Below are positions 51,898-61,700 of a stretch of DNA of 64,000 bases, one piece after another (positions within the stretch are counted from its first letter, which is position 1; every line of letters starts with the position of its first letter). The position numbers and the translations under genes are program-made. Source of the DNA: Paenibacillus sp. Soil522. Lineage in GTDB: Bacteria > Bacillota > Bacilli > Paenibacillales > Paenibacillaceae. Below the pieces are notes generated by a model. That model was not told where the DNA came from. It searched no databases and saw nothing but the letters and a program-made list of their open reading frames with translations. The stretch covers positions 62,710 through 126,709 of the forward strand of contig NZ_LMRV01000088.1 in assembly GCF_001428245.1 (NCBI RefSeq), read 5' to 3'.

Positions 51898-51926
51898 ATG
51901 AGCAGGCCACCGCAGTGCCTGCTCAT
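51898..51926 (-). terminator. terminator behind selO
   Basis: Minus-strand stem ATGAGCAGGC / GCCTGCTCAT with an inner CAC/GTG pair, followed by TTTATTAG. Confidence 0.75.
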
Positions 51927-52017
51927 CCATTTGTTTTAAAGGCCAATTTGTATGCCCTTTTCTGTAAACATTATAAAGTTTTTTTGATAACTAATTAGTT
52001 GGTCTTCTGCTTTTATA

Positions 52018-53493
52018 TCAGGTACCGCAAAAGGTTTGGTAAGGATGGTCTGATTGCGCGGGCAGTGTGGAGTAATCAGCCTGTTCGGGGGAGTGCGCAT
52101 AGGGGCTCGAAAGAACATCAAGCAGCCTCTCCATCACACAGTAGTCTCCTTGTTTCACCGCGGCTTCCAGTGCGTCTTCTACCCGGTGGTTGCGCGGGAT
52201 TACCGCGGGATTGCTGCTGCGCATCAACTGCTGCGAAGAGGCTTTTGGTTCCTGCTGCCTGCCTAGTCGCGCCTGCCACAGCTCATGCCACTGAGCAAAC
52301 TCCGCAGTGCCAAATAGGCTCGTATCCTCCGGTCTATCAAAGGTTAATGCGCGGAAGGTATTGGTGTAGTCCGCACGATGCTTCTGCATCATACTGAGGA
52401 GGCCTTCAATAAGGGATTCATCCTGCGCCTCTTCGTTAAAGATTCCCAGTTTTGCCCTCATTCCAGCGAGCCAATTATAGTGATACAACTCGGCAAAATC
52501 TGAAATCGCATCCTCGGCCAGTTTGACAGCCTGCTCCTCATTAACATGCAGCAGCGGCAATAAGGTTTCAGCAAATCTCGCGAGATTCCAACCTGCAATA
52601 TTCGGCTGATTGCCATAGGCATAGCGGCCATGAATGTCAATGGAACTGAATACCGTTGCCTGGTCATAGGCATCCATGAAAGCGCAAGGACCATAATCAA
52701 TGGTTTCACCGCTAAGGGTCATGTTATCGGTGTTCATTACCCCGTGAATAAAGCCAACGAGCTGCCATTTGGCAATCAGCACGGCCTGACGCTTGATCAC
52801 TTCCTGAAGCAGGTGAAGATAGCGGTTCTCATCTGCGTCAACTTCTGGAAAATGTCTTTGCAATGTGTAATCAGCCATAGCCCGGAGATCCTCGGCAGTG
52901 CCCCAATTAGAAACGTATTGAAAGGTGCCGACGCGCAGATGACTGGCAGCCACACGGGTCAGAATTGCACCGGGTTGCTCGGTTTCGCGGAATACTGACT
53001 CACCGGTTGTCACCACCGCTAAGCTGCGGGTGGTAGCAATTCCAAGCGCATGCATTGCTTCGCTGATGATGTATTCACGCAGCATCGGTCCAAGTGCCGC
53101 TCTTCCATCGCCTCGGCGGGAGTATGGCGTCCTACCTGAACCCTTTAGCTGAATATCCACCCGCTCACCCAGGGAAGTAATCTGTTCGCTAAGCAGCAAA
53201 GCCCGGCCGTCCCCTAACATGTTAAAATGCCCGAATTGATGCCCTGCGTAAGCTTGAGCAAGCGGCAAAGCGCCTTCGGGAATCTGGTTGCCGGCAAGCA
53301 CGGCTACGCCATCATTGCTTTGCAGCGCTTGGACGTTCAACCCCAGGGATGCTGCGAGCGGATCATTAAGAATGATCAACTCCGGTGAGCGTACAGGGGT
53401 TGGAGCCTGCCTGGTAAAAACTGATTTCGGCAGACGAGCATAACTATTGTCGAAGTTCCAGCCTGTTTCTGTTATTGATTTTTCCTCAGTCAT
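52018..53493 (-). CDS. selO: SelO (YdiU) family protein adenylyltransferase
   Basis: 491 residues from the ATG at 53493, with AAAGGAG upstream; the frame is open to 53556. The pseudokinase-fold AMPylase has its marks: [16 protein letters not shown] (about 90), [17 protein letters not shown] (about 117-133), [23 protein letters not shown] (metal-binding Asn and Asp, about 225-247), and the C-terminal FCGT that aligns with the Sec/Cys of SelO. SelO adenylylates Ser/Thr/Tyr of redox enzymes under oxidative stress. Length is normal for bacteria. Stands alone with its own terminator. Confidence 0.92.
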   Translation of the reverse strand: MTEEKSITETGWNFDNSYARLPKSVFTRQAPTPVRSPELIILNDPLAASLGLNVQALQSNDGVAVLAGNQIPEGALPLAQAYAGHQFGHFNMLGDGRALLLSEQITSLGERVDIQLKGSGRTPYSRRGDGRAALGPMLREYIISEAMHALGIATTRSLAVVTTGESVFRETEQPGAILTRVAASHLRVGTFQYVSNWGTAEDLRAMADYTLQRHFPEVDADENRYLHLLQEVIKRQAVLIAKWQLVGFIHGVMNTDNMTLSGETIDYGPCAFMDAYDQATVFSSIDIHGRYAYGNQPNIAGWNLARFAETLLPLLHVNEEQAVKLAEDAISDFAELYHYNWLAGMRAKLGIFNEEAQDESLIEGLLSMMQKHRADYTNTFRALTFDRPEDTSLFGTAEFAQWHELWQARLGRQQEPKASSQQLMRSSNPAVIPRNHRVEDALEAAVKQGDYCVMERLLDVLSSPYAHSPEQADYSTLPAQSDHPYQTFCGT

Positions 53494-53885
53494 CGTATCT
53501 CCTTTTTTCCTTTGTATCTTCGTTTTTTCTTTACATAAAACAAAAATCATAGGCATTATGATATTTTTAGTTATTTACTTTCTATATCAACACGAAAGCC
53601 ATTTTAGTGTTTACTTCGGCCAGTTTATTATACCCTTTTCATGTGTAATTCTGCCAGTTTGCTTAGCATTAAGGGGCAGCTGCCGCAGTAAACTGCCACT
53701 TACAGCCTTTTTTAAAAACGATTTTTGCTGGGTCTAATTTTCTATTGTCTTTTTTTGGTTTTGAGCGATTTTAATTTTCATAGGAGTTAAACGGAACCAG
53801 GAGCGTCAAAGGCAAATTTCACCCGTTTTCATTTCGTTCTTCTCAAGGAAAATCAAGGTGATTACGGTTTCCCGTATCGGTGCAA
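53494..53885. other. intergenic region upstream of selO
   Basis: About 390 bases with no credible gene. AT-rich throughout; contains the first copy of the 58-bp repeat (53730-53787). The short plus-strand frame at 53447-53737 is T-rich and has no ribosome site. Confidence 0.6.
53730..53787 (+). repeat. 58-bp direct repeat, copy 1
   Basis: 58 bases starting GGGTCTAATTTTCTATTG and ending CATAGGAGT, identical to 56537-56594 except for two positions. Sequences on either side differ between the copies. It is T-rich with no inverted symmetry. Confidence 0.9.
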
Positions 53886-54470
53886 CTAACTTGTGAAAAG
53901 AGTGAGAATCGAATCTAATGGTTCACGTCCACAAGCAACTGCATTAACTTTGTCAATAAATTCATTTTTAATTAAATATTTTAGCGGTTGTTCAACATGG
54001 TTGAAAGACTTAAACGCCTCCCTAGCCATCTCGTCCCATTCCTGATAATAGTTTAAATAATCATCTGCTTTGACACTTGTTCGAGACGTACCTTCTTCAG
54101 GCACACATTCAAAATCTTCATCATCACCCAGTATTCCATATTCACATGTTAATTGTTCACCAAGGTTAATGTCTCTTGCAGCTAATTGAAATTCATAAGC
54201 TGTATCAATACAATTTGGTTGGAAACTGTGATTCATGTACCTTGAGTGATCCCAATGAAGAATATAATCACCGTTATTTTCTTGATAAGTGTATTTTATC
54301 ACCATTTCTCTCCGAATTTCATCGAGGGAATCTACATAATCCTCATCAAGCATTATATCTAAATCATCTGAAATCCAAACAATCGTTCCCTTTGGGATGA
54401 ATTTCGTAGCAAATACACCGACACCTACCTCTTCACTTACAAATCGAAGTTCTGTATCTGGATGAATCAT
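53886..54470 (-). CDS. SET domain-containing protein
   Basis: 194 residues. The SET core is recognisable: GVGVFATKFIPKGTIVW (about 15-31), SRYMNHSFQPNC (the NHS AdoMet/Lys pocket, about 76-87) and GEQLTCEYG (catalytic Tyr, about 102-110). A Cys-containing post-SET segment (FECVPEE) and an acidic helical tail follow. SET proteins methylate lysine with AdoMet; bacterial members are rarer and mostly uncharacterised. No clear strong ribosome site (AAGGGTG). It lies inside the repeat-bounded accessory segment. Confidence 0.82.
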   Translation of the reverse strand: MIHPDTELRFVSEEVGVGVFATKFIPKGTIVWISDDLDIMLDEDYVDSLDEIRREMVIKYTYQENNGDYILHWDHSRYMNHSFQPNCIDTAYEFQLAARDINLGEQLTCEYGILGDDEDFECVPEEGTSRTSVKADDYLNYYQEWDEMAREAFKSFNHVEQPLKYLIKNEFIDKVNAVACGREPLDSILTLFTS

Positions 54471-55481
54471 GTTTTTAGTTCACCCTTCCTCTTATCAGTA
54501 TCATAATACGATATGTGCCCGTTTTTCAGATTGTCACTTTGCACAAGGGGAATCATTATGATGAGGCTAAAAAACTTGCCGTTACCTGTGGTAAGGTTCT
54601 CCGCAATTGATCTTAAACTCCATTAATGAAGGTTGGCTAAATGAACGACAGCCGCCCGCCAATTTGACGGATGTGATTGACGTCGGCCCAAAGGATTAAA
54701 TAATTGTAAAACGTTTCCCCGATTTGAACAGGGCGGGGGTATCTCACGATGAGGGCGGCCTGTTTGTTCATCTCCGCTGATGGTCGGCCGATGGGAGTGG
54801 CGAAACAGTCGGAAGCATCCAACGTCCTTTGATTCTGACCGGTACGGCTGTCGATTTGGATGAGAGAATAATAATTCGGCTCCTTATAGGCGGTCGCGCT
54901 CTTGCACGGCCAACATCCTTTCTTGAATTATCTTATACTTCAGATGTATTCAGTGAGGAGCGGTTAGGCGACAGTCCCGGATGGCAGGTTTATGCCTCTT
55001 CTTTATTTTCATCTGTTTTATCATCAGGAAAAATACACAAACATTGACCTTTTGTTGTATCATTACGGTTCTCTGCGAGTTTCTTAAACTGCCAGTAGCA
55101 CAGCGAGGCTGCCGTTCCATGCCGGCAGCCTCGTCCTGATGTGTATTGAGCTAAAGTGTCCCGTTAACTTTTTTCTAGGTTTATCACTTGTAACTCCCCA
55201 ACTTAAAACTGTCTAATCACTTAATCCATAAAACCCCTATTCCAGTAAAACTATGATTGAAGCATTTCTTCTGACCAGTTTCTTTGACGTAATCGTTTCT
55301 CACGAGTTTCCTCATCACAGATTTGAAGAGAAATAACTAATGAAATCACTACTGATTTTTATTCCTCACTTTAAAATACTTTTTTAACAATTGCATTCCC
55401 TTCCATTGCCTTATCTTAAGTTAATGGTGTATTATTTGACCTTAGTATAATAAACATACAGATTTATGGAGGTAAGATAAC
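54471..55481. other. 1-kb region without a credible intact gene
   Basis: Contains two frames that look like remnants: minus 54637-54822 (61 codons, RYPRPVQIGETFYN) and plus 54829-55047 (72 codons, TTG start, no ribosome site). Neither has a recognised domain. A perfect 11-base hairpin GAGGCTGCCG/CGGCAGCCTC lies at 55104-55133 without a T-run. A GGTTCTCTGCG-type stretch and GTGTCCCGTTAAC follow, as at the ends of some insertion sequences, but no paired inverted repeat was found. It looks like degraded accessory DNA. Confidence 0.5.
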
Positions 55482-55691
55482 ATGCAAGTTAAAATTAAAC
55501 TTGAACCAGGTCAAAGACTTATTACTAACAAAGATTTTGAAGTAGCGATTGCTGTTAAGGCTAAAATTAAAGCAATGCAAAATGGAATGCAGATCAGACC
55601 AGCATCTACGATTGTAGGGTATAATGACGATTCAATTCGTATGTCAGACGGAAGCATCATCCATAGAGCTGCTAATTCATTTTTCGTTTAA
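55482..55691 (+). CDS. small hypothetical protein
   Basis: 69 residues with a strong ribosome site (TATGGAGG) and a TATAAT about 35 bases upstream. Basic and helical in the middle (VAIAVKAKIKAMQNGMQ), ending in IIHRAANSFFV. No family recognised. A clear terminator follows at 55703. The full set of expression signals supports a real single gene in the accessory segment. Confidence 0.6.
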   Translation: MQVKIKLEPGQRLITNKDFEVAIAVKAKIKAMQNGMQIRPASTIVGYNDDSIRMSDGSIIHRAANSFFV

Positions 55692-55702
55692 AGATTTATC
55701 AC

Positions 55703-55733
55703 TAGACCGACTACATAGTCGGTCTATTTTTAA
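55703..55733 (+). terminator. terminator of the 69-residue gene
   Basis: Arms TAGACCGACTA and TAGTCGGTCTA around a two-base loop, followed by TTTTT. Confidence 0.85.
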
Positions 55734-55750
55734 AAAATTTCACATGATAG

Positions 55751-55785
55751 ATAAAGGCCCTTCCTCAATGGGCAGAGCCTTTGCA
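55751..55785 (-). terminator. possible terminator behind the lipoprotein gene
   Basis: Imperfect stem AAAGGCTC / AAGGGCCTTT on the minus strand with an unpaired middle and no long T-run. Weak. Confidence 0.4.
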
Positions 55786-55835
55786 CAATCACCTAGTCCC
55801 CCGGAACGGTCTGCTTCTCCTCCAGTTCTCAGAGA

Positions 55836-56486
55836 TTATTCTTCAATTCGCAAAGTAAAGATGAGTGCCGATTCGAGTCTGCTTAACGATTCCGGCGAGA
55901 GATCAGCAGTATGAATTACATTGGTGCTCGTTGCTTGCATCCCCCATAGATAAACAGATTCATCAGCCATAAATGTACGCGGTTCATTATTATAGATTAA
56001 TCCTCTTGTGGTCAACTTTTTTTCCCATGGAATGGTAAAGGTAGCAAGGGTTGATCCGGAGTCATGTATTGTACCGACTTTAATCGTGTTAAATTCGTCC
56101 TGTCCCTCGATGGAAACTGTAGCAATGGATATAATCACTTCGACTTCGTGACTCTCACTTACGTCCGAACTAAAGAACAAGTCGCCGATGGAGCCGGCTG
56201 AGGCTACTTTCTTGCCATTTTTCCATATATCGATATCCAGTTTTGCATTTGGTTTATTTCCTTCATAGCGTAATTTAAATGCTCCGGACATGGCGCCAAG
56301 GAAAGGTTGAAACTTTGCTCCCTCTCCCTTGAACACGTCAACAGGTGTTTGTGTTATTTTAGCGGGTCCTTTCATTTGTTCAAGCTTAGACGTTTCAGAT
56401 TCAAATAATTGTGTACAGCCTGATGTCAACAGCGCTAGCATACTTATGTACATAACTATTCCAAAGGTTTTAAATTTGTTGTTCAT
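55836..56486 (-). CDS. putative lipoprotein of unknown function
   Basis: 216 residues. A lipoprotein signal with lipobox LTSGC (Cys about 24) is followed by a mostly beta-stranded exported domain (KLDIDIWKNGKKV, EVEVIISIATVSIEG, TLATFTIPWEKKL). No family is recognised. The ATG has only a modest upstream GGCGGAAG site. It lies in the accessory segment, 51 bases before the second copy of the 58-bp repeat. Surface anchored, function unknown. Confidence 0.65.
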   Translation of the reverse strand: MNNKFKTFGIVMYISMLALLTSGCTQLFESETSKLEQMKGPAKITQTPVDVFKGEGAKFQPFLGAMSGAFKLRYEGNKPNAKLDIDIWKNGKKVASAGSIGDLFFSSDVSESHEVEVIISIATVSIEGQDEFNTIKVGTIHDSGSTLATFTIPWEKKLTTRGLIYNNEPRTFMADESVYLWGMQATSTNVIHTADLSPESLSRLESALIFTLRIEE

Positions 56487-56536
56487 CCTTGTTCTTCCGC
56501 CTCTCTGGATTCCATCTGCTTAATGTATCATGGAGG

Positions 56537-56594
56537 GGGTCTAATTTTCTATTGTCTTTTTTCGGTTTTGAGCGGTTTTAATTTTCATAGGAGT
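56537..56594 (+). repeat. 58-bp direct repeat, copy 2
   Basis: Near-identical to 53730-53787 (two substitutions), same orientation, 2.8 kb away. The copies bracket the SET, 69-residue and lipoprotein genes. Confidence 0.9.
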
Positions 56595-56767
56595 GGAATA
56601 TATGATTTGTCAATCAATAACATCTTCATAATTTTGAATAAAAGTAATTTCAATGGTAAATGTATCTGTGAGGTGATTTCTGCTTAATAACACATCGTTA
56701 ATCTAATCCTTAATTCCCTCTGAACAACAGCCAATCCAAATAAATGATGCTAAATTGAATCTCTTAA

Positions 56768-56815
56768 AACAAAAAGACTTCCTATACCCGATTAACGGAC
56801 ATTTGGAAGTCTTTC
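56768..56815 (-). terminator. terminator of the guanidine/urea carboxylase operon
   Basis: Minus-strand arms AAAGACTTCC and GGAAGTCTTT with a 22-base loop, then TTTGTTTTAAG. It closes the operon 10 bases after the allophanate hydrolase stop. Confidence 0.85.
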
Positions 56816-56824
56816 GCCTTCAAA

Positions 56825-58732
56825 TTAAACTTGCGGAACATGGCGCCAGCCGCCGTATGCCGTAATATCCTCTGCATCCTCAGCCGCATACGCTTCACAT
56901 ACGAAGCCGGATACCTCCGAGCCGTCTAACAGTTCAACCTTGCCGATACCAAGCGGAGCCGGAATCAAGGAAGTAAATGTCCCGAAGGATGCCGGAGACA
57001 TTTCCCAAAGCTCGAGCTCGATAGAAGCTCCGCCATAATGCTGCTTAATCATGCCCGGCTTCGCTGGCGTCGTTGGCAGCTTAACCAGCTTGTAGTGCGG
57101 TGCCGAGCTTGCTTCGCAAACGAACCGCGCCTGCAAACCATTCATTTGCTTCTCAAGCGGATAACCTCGCATATGTAAGCCGCAAACGGCAACTACGATC
57201 ATCTTCTCAGCAGGAACTAAAGCCATTGCAGCTGCCTGCGGCTCGATTGCAGATACCTCACCTGTACTCGCTTGAGTAAGGTCCCCAGCAACCGAAACCT
57301 GTCTACTCTCCTGCGAAAATGCATTGCCAACGGCTGTCTGAGATAACTCGGCTCTGCCTGTCTCAATAGCCCTAACCCTCTCACTGTCACTAACGAATGT
57401 ACGTGCAGCTTCGACAAGGAGATGCTCGTTCTCCGCAAGCGCGAACAGCGTAATGCCGAACGGCAGCCGCTCGTCCGCTGCGCTTGACGGTACGGCGACC
57501 GCACACAAATCGAGCAAATTACAGTGGTTCGTATAACGCCCCATATCACTATTCGTGCTGTACGGTTCCTGCCTCACCTGCTCGCGGGTCCACGTTCCGC
57601 CGCAGGTCGGCATCACGAGCACCGCATCCTGCAGCAGCTTTCTCGCCTCCAGCTTGTATGCCTGCAGCTTATGCATGGCGGTAAACACCGAAGCCGCATC
57701 ATACTCCGCCGCTGCGCCGGAGCGCAGAATCCGCTCCGTAACTGGAAATGCAGCACCCGGATTTGAATCAATAAAACCGCTCAAATCGGCCCAGCGCTCG
57801 GCAACGTATGGACCGCCATAAAGAATGGCGGCCGCATCCGAAAATAAATCGTAATCCACATACTCAATCGGGAGATTTAATTGCTCCAGCCTCTCTAACG
57901 CGGCCAGCCAAGCGCCCTGATATTTCTCCACAAATGGTCCATAGAAAGCAACCGCCTGCTTAGGTAAGCAAAGCTTAGCCGGCTGCTTAGCTCGCTGCCT
58001 CGGTACATGCCGCGACCATGGATCAGTTTCGTCAATGCCTCTAGCGATGCTGTCCACGAGAAGCGTTTCCTCCAGGCTATGCGCAAATACGGTAACGCAA
58101 TCGAGGCTCGCACATGCAGGCACGACGCCCTTTACCGGCCAAGAGCCGAGGCTCGGCTTATAGCCTACCAGCTCATTAAGCGCAGCCGGTACCCGGCCCG
58201 ATCCGGCCGTATCTGTGCCTAAGGAGAAAACGGCATGACCGCGTGCCACAGCAACGGCCGAGCCGGAGCTGGAGCCGCCGCTGATCAGCTCCGGACGAAG
58301 CGCATTATGCACTTCGCCATAAGGACTGCGGGTTCCGACAAGCCCTGTCGCGAACTGGTCAAGATTCGTTTTGCCAAGCGGAATCGCTCCTGCCTGCACG
58401 AGCCGCTCCACGACCGTCGCATGCTCCTTTGGCGTGTATGCGAATGCTTCACAGCCGGCCGTCGTCGGAACACCAGCCACATCAATATTATCTTTGACCG
58501 CGAACGGGATGCCCCAAAGCGGAGCATTCGCCGGATCCAGCGCAGCAAGCCTTTCCAAATAAGGCTTCAGCGAAGCCATGGACGGAGGCGTGATCCAAAC
58601 GTTCATGCCCGCATCGGCTTCAGCCCTCCCTACGATTTCTGCCAGTACGTCCTCAGGCGTCAACAACCCGCTTGCATAGCTGCCTTGAAGCCATTCCACC
58701 GATAATTGGCGAGGAATTGTCACCTTTGTCAT
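56825..58732 (-). CDS. atzF: allophanate hydrolase AtzF
   Basis: 635 residues. The amidase-signature domain (1-460) has the Ser-cisSer-Lys triad: Lys about 80 in FAVKDN, Ser about 154 in SGGSSSGS and Ser about 178 in GTDTAGSGR. The C-terminal domain (about 520-635) is the allophanate hydrolase AtzF C-domain, with VCGLHMRGYPLEKQMNGLQARFV. It splits allophanate into two ammonia and two carbon dioxide after decarboxylation. Start overlaps the carboxylase stop by four bases (ATGA), so translation is coupled. A variable stretch (about 470-510) links the domains. Confidence 0.93.
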   Translation of the reverse strand: MTKVTIPRQLSVEWLQGSYASGLLTPEDVLAEIVGRAEADAGMNVWITPPSMASLKPYLERLAALDPANAPLWGIPFAVKDNIDVAGVPTTAGCEAFAYTPKEHATVVERLVQAGAIPLGKTNLDQFATGLVGTRSPYGEVHNALRPELISGGSSSGSAVAVARGHAVFSLGTDTAGSGRVPAALNELVGYKPSLGSWPVKGVVPACASLDCVTVFAHSLEETLLVDSIARGIDETDPWSRHVPRQRAKQPAKLCLPKQAVAFYGPFVEKYQGAWLAALERLEQLNLPIEYVDYDLFSDAAAILYGGPYVAERWADLSGFIDSNPGAAFPVTERILRSGAAAEYDAASVFTAMHKLQAYKLEARKLLQDAVLVMPTCGGTWTREQVRQEPYSTNSDMGRYTNHCNLLDLCAVAVPSSAADERLPFGITLFALAENEHLLVEAARTFVSDSERVRAIETGRAELSQTAVGNAFSQESRQVSVAGDLTQASTGEVSAIEPQAAAMALVPAEKMIVVAVCGLHMRGYPLEKQMNGLQARFVCEASSAPHYKLVKLPTTPAKPGMIKQHYGGASIELELWEMSPASFGTFTSLIPAPLGIGKVELLDGSEVSGFVCEAYAAEDAEDITAYGGWRHVPQV

Positions 58733-61700
58733 ATGACCGCCTCCTTTTCCTTATGCTGCAAAATACCAACAATCAGCTGACCCGTATGCACCTGATCGCC
58801 CGGCTCCACATGCATGGAGCATACTTCGCCGTCGCACGAGGCCTGCTGAGAAAATTCCATTTTCATGCTTTCTACTATAATCAGGGTATCGCCCTTTTTC
58901 ACCTGCTCGCCCGGACTTACGAGCACCTTCCAAACGCTGCCCGGCATCGTGCACCGAACGGCAGCAGCGCCTTCTTGAAGCGCTTCCTCCTGATCGACCC
59001 GCGCCGGCTCATGCTCCGCTACATACTCGGCAAGACCAAGCTCCTTCCAGCTCTCGCGCTCCGCTTGGAATGATGCTTGCTGCTTCTCCTTGAACGCCGA
59101 TGCGCTTTCTTCAATGGCATCTAAAAATCTCAAATAATCGCCAAGATCAAATGTCGTCTCGGTAATATCCGCTTCATATCTGCCGCGCAGGAAATCCTCC
59201 CGCAGCTTCAGCAGCTCATCGGCCTCCACCGGATAAAATTGAATTTGATCAAAAAAACGCAGCAGCCATGGCTTACCAGGCTTGAAGCTTTCCGTGCTGC
59301 GCAGACGATTCCACATTTGAATGGTACGTCCAACGAACTGGTAGCCGCCCGGACCCTCCATGCCGTATACGCACATATATGCGCCGCCGATACCGACGGC
59401 ATTTTCCGGCGTCCAAGTACGTGCGGGATTATATTTCGTTGTTACAAGGCGGTGACGCGGATCAACCGGGGTTGCAACAGGAGCCCCCAAATATACGTCA
59501 CCTAAGCCAAGCACCAAATAGTTGGCCTCGAATACGATTTTTTGTACAGCTTCAATACTCTCAAGCCCGTTGATGCGGCGGATGAATTCGATATTGCTCG
59601 GGCACCACGGCGCGTCCGGCCTTACGGTTTGCTGATAGCGGTCAATGGCCAGCTGCGTAGCGGGATCATCCCAAGACAATGGCAGGCGGACGATTCGCGA
59701 GGGCACCTGAATCGTTTCCAGCGTCGGGAGCGAGCTGTCCAGCTCCAAAATAAGCTTGCAAGCCTCGCTAACCGTAATTTGTGAACGGTCGATGTGCACC
59801 TGCAAGGAACGTATGCCCGGCGTCAAATCAAGCACCGGGATCCGTCCCGATTGCTCGATTGCCTGCATGAGCGCATGCGCTTGAAAGCGCAGCAGCAGAT
59901 CAAGCTCAAGCTCGCCGTATTCCACAAGCAGATTCTCATCGCCGCTGCAGCGGATTTTGATCTTGAATCTGCGCCCCTCTGCCTCATCAACAAGCAGCGG
60001 ATAATCCGGCGTCAAAGCAGCTGCCGCTGCCGGAAGCTCCGCGGAAGGCAATCCGCCGCGCGCCGTTCCTCCGATCAACTGCAAGCTGCGCTCCTGCACG
60101 TCGCGCAGCTCATCCGCTTCCTCCAGCTTCAACAGCTGGAAGCGCACCTTATCCCCGGCATGGAGCTGGCCGATTTTCCAAAATTGAGCCGATGCCGTCG
60201 TAACCGGACATACGAAGCCGCCGAGGCTCGGTCCATCCGGTCCGAGCAGAATCGGCATATCGCCAGTCAAATCAAGCGTTCCGACCGCATACGCGTTATC
60301 GTGAATATTCGATGGATGAAGCCCGGCTTCTCCGCCGTCCTCCCGCGTCCATAGCGGCGCCGGCCCAATCAGCCGAACCCCGGTACGCGAGCTGTTAAAA
60401 TGAACCTCATAAGCCGTCCCTGCAAGCTGCTTCAAATATTCCGGCTTCAAAAATTCTCCCGTGCAATGCGGCCCGGGAATAACGCCTATCGTCCATTCAC
60501 GCGTCATCTGCGGACGTTCACTCGGAGCGAGCTCCGCCAAAACAGGAGGCTCAGCCCCTTTGTTTACACCAAGCACGTCGCCCGCACGCAGCGCGCGACC
60601 GCCATGCCCGCCAAAGCCGCCGAGCGTAAAGGTCGCCGCGCTTCCCAGAATGCGAGGCATATCGAAGCCGCCGGCAACGAGCAAATACGTGCGCAAGCCT
60701 AGCTGCGCTTCCCCGAAGCTAAGCACCTGACCGCGATCCGCAAACGTCGGCTTATACAGCTCAACCTTCACGCCGTTCAGCTCCGCCCCCATATCCGCGC
60801 CGGTTACGCAGAACCATACGCCGCTGCGGAATTTATAAGCGCCGCCGCGCAGCGTCAGCTCAAGACCGGCGGCATGATCATCGTTGCCGAGCAATTTATT
60901 GCCGATCCGGAAGGAGTAAGGATCCATTGGTCCGCACGGCGGGACGCCGACATTCCAGTGACCTATTCGTCCCGGCCAATCTTGAACAGTCGTTTGCACG
61001 CCGCCGTCAATTACTTCAAGCGCATGCTCGGCAGGCTTAAAACCATTCAGCAGCTGCGTGTAGACATTGCCGTCTGCAACCTCCTGATCGCCAAGCAGCG
61101 CTTGCAAATATTGCAAATTCGTTGTAATGCCGTACATTCTGGTCTCGCCAAGCGCCCGAATCAGCTTGCTTATCGCTTCCTCGCGGTTCGCGCCATGAAC
61201 GATAATTTTCGCGAGCATCGGATCGTAAAGCGTCGTCACCGTAAGGCCGTCTCTTACCCAAGACTCATTGCGGGCGTTAGCCGAAAATACAGCTTGGTCC
61301 AGCTGCCCCGCGCTGGGACGAAAGCTCTGCAAGCAGTCCTCGGCATAAATCCGCGCCTGAATGCTGTGTCCGACAGGCGCTTTCACTTGCGACTGCAAGT
61401 CAATAAGTTCATTCGCCGCTTCGCGAACCATCCATTCCACTAAGTCAAGACCCAGAACCTCTTCCGTTACGCCATGCTCCACCTGCAGCCGCGTATTCAC
61501 CTCAAGAAAATAAAACTCTCCCGTTTCCGGATCGAACAAATATTCGACCGTTCCCGCGCTGCGGTAACCCGCTTCCGCTGCAAGACGCTTCGAGGATTCA
61601 AACATGGCATTCCGGACCTCATCCGTCAGATTTGGGGCCGGACTTTCTTCTATGACCTTCTGGTTGCGGCGCTGGATCGAGCAATCGCGCTCGCCCAGCG

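Larger units (their letters stand above)
56487..56824. other. intergenic region between lipoprotein and allophanate hydrolase genes
   Basis: About 340 AT-rich bases. Contains the second copy of the 58-bp repeat (56537-56594) and the terminator of the guanidine operon. No gene seen. Confidence 0.7.

Noticed and set aside
54637-54822. 61-codon minus-strand frame
   Set aside because: It has no ribosome site and no domain; treated as part of degraded DNA.
55104-55160. Insertion sequence end
   Set aside because: The hairpin and the GTGTCCCGTTAAC stretch suggest one, but no matching inverted copy or transposase fragment was found in the window.
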